Assembly: GCA_902803305.1 (NCBI GenBank)
Contig: CADCPL010000121.1
Location: 1 to 17,450, forward strand
DNA length: 17,450 bases
Source of the DNA: an uncultured Lachnospiraceae bacterium
Lineage (GTDB): Bacteria > Bacillota > Clostridia > Lachnospirales > Lachnospiraceae
Reading direction: 5' to 3'
Of the stretch, positions 15,287-17,450 are shown piece after piece; the stretch's first letter is position 1, and each line of letters starts with the position of its first letter. Under the pieces are notes generated by a model. That model saw nothing but the letters and a program-made list of their open reading frames with translations. It made no database searches and was not told the origin of the DNA. The position numbers and the translations under genes are program-made.

Positions 15287-17097
15287 TGGCGATGGATACG
15301 TCGGGATTTGTTCCCAAAGGTAATCTTAATACCGATTCGGGCGCACTTAAAAACAGCGGCAGGAGGGCGACAGTTAAACGTGTGCTGTCCTTCCTTTCAA
15401 AATACCGGATCATGATAGTGATTTCACTTATACTTGCATTTGTTTCGGTTTTGTTTACGCTGCTTGTGCCCATAATGATAGGCCGTGCGATCGACGGACT
15501 GGGGAAGGATCATGGCATTGTATCGCATAACCTGCTGCTTGCCGCATTGTTTGCGGTCATCGTAGGCATTTCGCAGTATGTCATGAATCTGATCAACAAT
15601 TCAATAACGTACAACACAGTCCGCGATATAAGAAACGAGTTGATCGTTAAGATGGTACGTCTTCCGCTTCGATATATCGACAGCCATTCACAGGGGGATA
15701 TAGTGAGCCGGGTTGTTGCGGATGCAGATCAGTTTGCGGACGGACTGCTTCTCGGATTTACTCAGGCTTTCACCGGTATCATGACGATCATAGGTACTCT
15801 TTTCTTCATGTTGTCAATGAATGTCGTGATAACTCTTGCAGTTGTACTTATCACGCCGCTGTCGATCTTTATTGCCAGGTTCATATCGGGACATACATAC
15901 AAGATGTTTTCTAAGCAGAGCCTTGAGAGAGGACAGCTGACGGGCCTGATCGATGAACTCATCGGAAACGAAAAAACGGTTAAAGCTTTCTCAAAGGAAC
16001 AGCAGTCACTTGAGAGATTTGATGAGATAAATGAGAGGCTTACGGCCTCGTCCGTAAAGGCCATCTTCTTTTCATCGCTTACGAATCCGTGCACCAGATT
16101 TGTGAATGCGGTATGTTATGCTGCCGTAGCACTTACGGGAGCACTGTTTTGCATAGGTAAGATGGGCAGTATATCGGGCAGTATCACGGTTGGAACTCTT
16201 ACCGTATTTCTTGCTTATGCCAACCAATATACAAAACCGTTCAATGAGATATCGTCCGTCATATCCGAACTTCAGAGTGCGCTTGCATGCGCGGCCAGAG
16301 TATTTGAAGTCATGGATGAGGTGATCGAAACCGATACGGAATTGGCCGCCACACTTTCGGATTGCAGAGGTGATCTGGAAGCGGAGGGAGTCGGATTTTC
16401 CTATACACCCGAACAGGATCTGATCAAGGATCTTAACATTAGCGTGAAAAAGGGACAGAGGATCGCGATCGTGGGTCCGACGGGCTGCGGTAAGACGACG
16501 ATCATCAATCTGCTCATGAGATTTTATGATGTGGACAGCGGTTGTATCAGAGTTGACGGAAAAGATATAAGGCAGTATACGCGTAACAGCCTTCGAAGTT
16601 CATACGGCATGGTGCTCCAGGATACATGGCTAAGGCACGGAACCGTTATGGATAACCTCCGCCTCGGCAATCCGGGGGCAAGCGATGAAGAGATAATAAA
16701 TGCGGCGAAGGCATGCCATGCACACGGTTTTATCAGGAGACTCGAAAAAGGCTATCAGACCGATCTCGGTGAAGACGGCGGAGATCTGTCACAGGGACAG
16801 AAGCAGCTCCTCTGCATCACAAGAGCGATGCTAAGCCATCCGTCCATGCTCATACTTGATGAGGCGACAAGCTCGATAGACGTGCGTACGGAAATGCTCA
16901 TACAAAGTGCTTTCGAAAAACTGATGAAGGACAAGACCAGTTTTATCGTGGCCCACAGACTGACTACGATAGTGAATGCGGATGTGATACTTGTAATGCG
17001 CGGAGGAAAGGTGATCGAGCAGGGGAACCACGAAACACTGATGGCACAAAACGGATTCTACAGACAGCTTTTTATGGCGGGGTGCGGTGATGTCTGA
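15286..17097 (+). CDS. Heterodimeric ABC exporter half-transporter, catalytic-site subunit
   Basis: 603 residues; AAGGAGGGA lies before an ATG that overlaps the previous stop by one base. A polar 25-residue N-terminal extension precedes the first helix, followed by a six-helix exporter domain (RRATVKRVLSFLSKYRIMI onward). The coupling region GNEKTVKAFSKE is typical. The ATPase domain has Walker A GPTGCGKTT (K403), Q-loop MVLQDTWLRHGTVMDNL, Walker B LILDEATSSID with catalytic E526, and switch H557 in VAHRLTT. Its signature is LSQGQ (501-505), with the first glycine of SGGQ replaced by Gln. That deviant signature would face the degenerate Walker site of the partner, while its intact Walker site meets the partner's SGGQ. 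The pair is thus one active and one impaired ATP site in the plasma membrane. Confidence 0.94.
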   Translation: MAMDTSGFVPKGNLNTDSGALKNSGRRATVKRVLSFLSKYRIMIVISLILAFVSVLFTLLVPIMIGRAIDGLGKDHGIVSHNLLLAALFAVIVGISQYVMNLINNSITYNTVRDIRNELIVKMVRLPLRYIDSHSQGDIVSRVVADADQFADGLLLGFTQAFTGIMTIIGTLFFMLSMNVVITLAVVLITPLSIFIARFISGHTYKMFSKQSLERGQLTGLIDELIGNEKTVKAFSKEQQSLERFDEINERLTASSVKAIFFSSLTNPCTRFVNAVCYAAVALTGALFCIGKMGSISGSITVGTLTVFLAYANQYTKPFNEISSVISELQSALACAARVFEVMDEVIETDTELAATLSDCRGDLEAEGVGFSYTPEQDLIKDLNISVKKGQRIAIVGPTGCGKTTIINLLMRFYDVDSGCIRVDGKDIRQYTRNSLRSSYGMVLQDTWLRHGTVMDNLRLGNPGASDEEIINAAKACHAHGFIRRLEKGYQTDLGEDGGDLSQGQKQLLCITRAMLSHPSMLILDEATSSIDVRTEMLIQSAFEKLMKDKTSFIVAHRLTTIVNADVILVMRGGKVIEQGNHETLMAQNGFYRQLFMAGCGDV

Positions 17098-17269
17098 CAT
17101 AAACTGCGAAACATGCGGCAATTACATATATGATGAAGAATATGACGAGTACTACTGTCAGATGGATCTTGATGAGGACGAGTACGGAAGGATAGCTTTT
17201 GATTCGAACTACAAGTGTCCCTATTACAGATTCGGAAATGAATACGAGGTCGTATGGAAACAGATATAA
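17090..17269 (+). CDS. Small acidic four-cysteine protein, DUF6472-like
   Basis: 59 residues from ATG 17090; a GTG codon directly before it (17087) could add one residue. It overlaps the exporter stop by 8 bases and has a GGGG-type site about seven bases upstream. The chain is rich in Asp, Glu and Tyr and carries C6-x2-C9, C23 and C43, a layout that suggests a single zinc site. Segments such as CGNYIYDEEYDEYYC and LDEDEYGRI resemble a small Lachnospiraceae family that I recall as DUF6472; the name is from memory. No function is known to me. The TAA lies inside the start of birA (16-base overlap), so it is tightly coupled to both neighbours and is very unlikely to be a chance reading frame. 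Confidence 0.75.
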   Translation: MSDINCETCGNYIYDEEYDEYYCQMDLDEDEYGRIAFDSNYKCPYYRFGNEYEVVWKQI

Positions 17270-17450
17270 GGATAATCGATGTCGTCGACAGCACCAACAC
17301 GGTTCTTGAGTCGCTTGCCGAAAAGGGTGCCCCAGAAGGGACATGCGTGATAAGCTTCTGCCAGACTAAGGGACAGGGAAGGAGCGGCAGGACTTTTTTT
17401 TCGCCGGAAGGCGGCAACCTCTATATGAGCCTTCTGCTTCGGCCGAAAAA
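17254..17450 (+). CDS. birA: Biotin-[acetyl-CoA-carboxylase] ligase, partial at the right edge
   Basis: 65 residues are visible from ATG 17254, preceded by GAGG at 17246-17249. The chain starts directly with the catalytic domain: IDVVDSTN (8-15), then FCQTKGQGRSGRTFFSPEGGN (35-55), the loop that closes over biotinyl-5'-AMP, and LYMSLLLRPK at the edge. The second position of the usual GRGRxGR loop is Gln (GQGRSGR, 40-46), a tolerated variation in Firmicutes as far as I know. There is no N-terminal helix-turn-helix, so it should be a class I ligase that attaches biotin to carboxylase carrier proteins without repressing biotin genes. An upstream domain in another frame was looked for and not seen. 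The remainder lies beyond the window. Confidence 0.92.
   Translation, partial: METDIRIIDVVDSTNTVLESLAEKGAPEGTCVISFCQTKGQGRSGRTFFSPEGGNLYMSLLLRPK

Noticed and set aside
1..17450. Mobile elements, CRISPR arrays, tRNA/rRNA genes, prophage or toxin-antitoxin modules
   Set aside because: Looked for on both strands; no transposase or integrase motifs, direct-repeat arrays, tRNA-like cloverleafs or matching small gene pairs were found, and base composition is even throughout.

Overview
This window reads as a stretch of low-to-mid GC Firmicutes chromosome, most likely from the family Lachnospiraceae (Butyrivibrio/Roseburia-like). That assignment is an inference. It rests on the order era - recO - small lipoprotein - one-chain glycyl-tRNA synthetase - pyruvate, phosphate dikinase, on the large activase-type ATPase typical of anaerobic clostridia, on the M16C peptidase, and on a small four-cysteine protein family I associate with this group. 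No mobile elements, CRISPR arrays, tRNAs, rRNAs or phage genes were seen. The sequence is almost entirely coding and there is no gene-free stretch above 300 bases.

Layout. Bases 1-992 (minus strand) hold the N-terminal third or so of a large CoA-dehydratase-activase-like ATPase that runs off the left edge. It is divergent from everything else. A 165-base gap (993-1157) carries well-formed sigma-A-type promoters facing both ways. All remaining genes are on the plus strand. First come a rhomboid-like membrane protein without the catalytic serine motif but with a C-terminal Cys/His cluster (1158-2012), a short leader predicted to fold into three stem-loops, and a presequence-protease-type M16C zinc peptidase (2085-5012). 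Next are a DUF4349 lipoprotein (5031-6128), era (6128-7045), recO (7032-7697), a small unrecognised lipoprotein (7694-8311) and glyQS (8337-9737). A likely promoter at about 9752-9781 starts the central-metabolism part with ppdK (9823-12474). After a strong stem-loop come galE (12553-13569), a heterodimeric ABC exporter pair (13559-15286 and 15286-17097), a 59-residue four-cysteine protein (17090-17269) and the start of a biotin protein ligase gene (17254 to the right edge).

How the genes fit together. Start/stop overlaps (TAATG, GTGA, or 8-16 base overlaps) link DUF4349-era-recO-lipoprotein and galE-ABC1-ABC2-small protein-birA, so these are probably two translationally coupled blocks. The products are ribosome assembly (Era), recombination repair (RecO), glycine charging, PEP/pyruvate interconversion, UDP-sugar interconversion, export, and biotin attachment. 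This is core physiology rather than a dedicated pathway. The two ABC subunits show textbook asymmetry, with one degenerate and one canonical ATP site.

I did not find a convincing new defence, mobile or biosynthetic system. The points most worth a second look are the three-hairpin leader before the M16C gene, the rhomboid-like protein with a metal-binding tail, the RecO that lacks its usual zinc cysteines, and the small proteins of unknown function in the coupled blocks.
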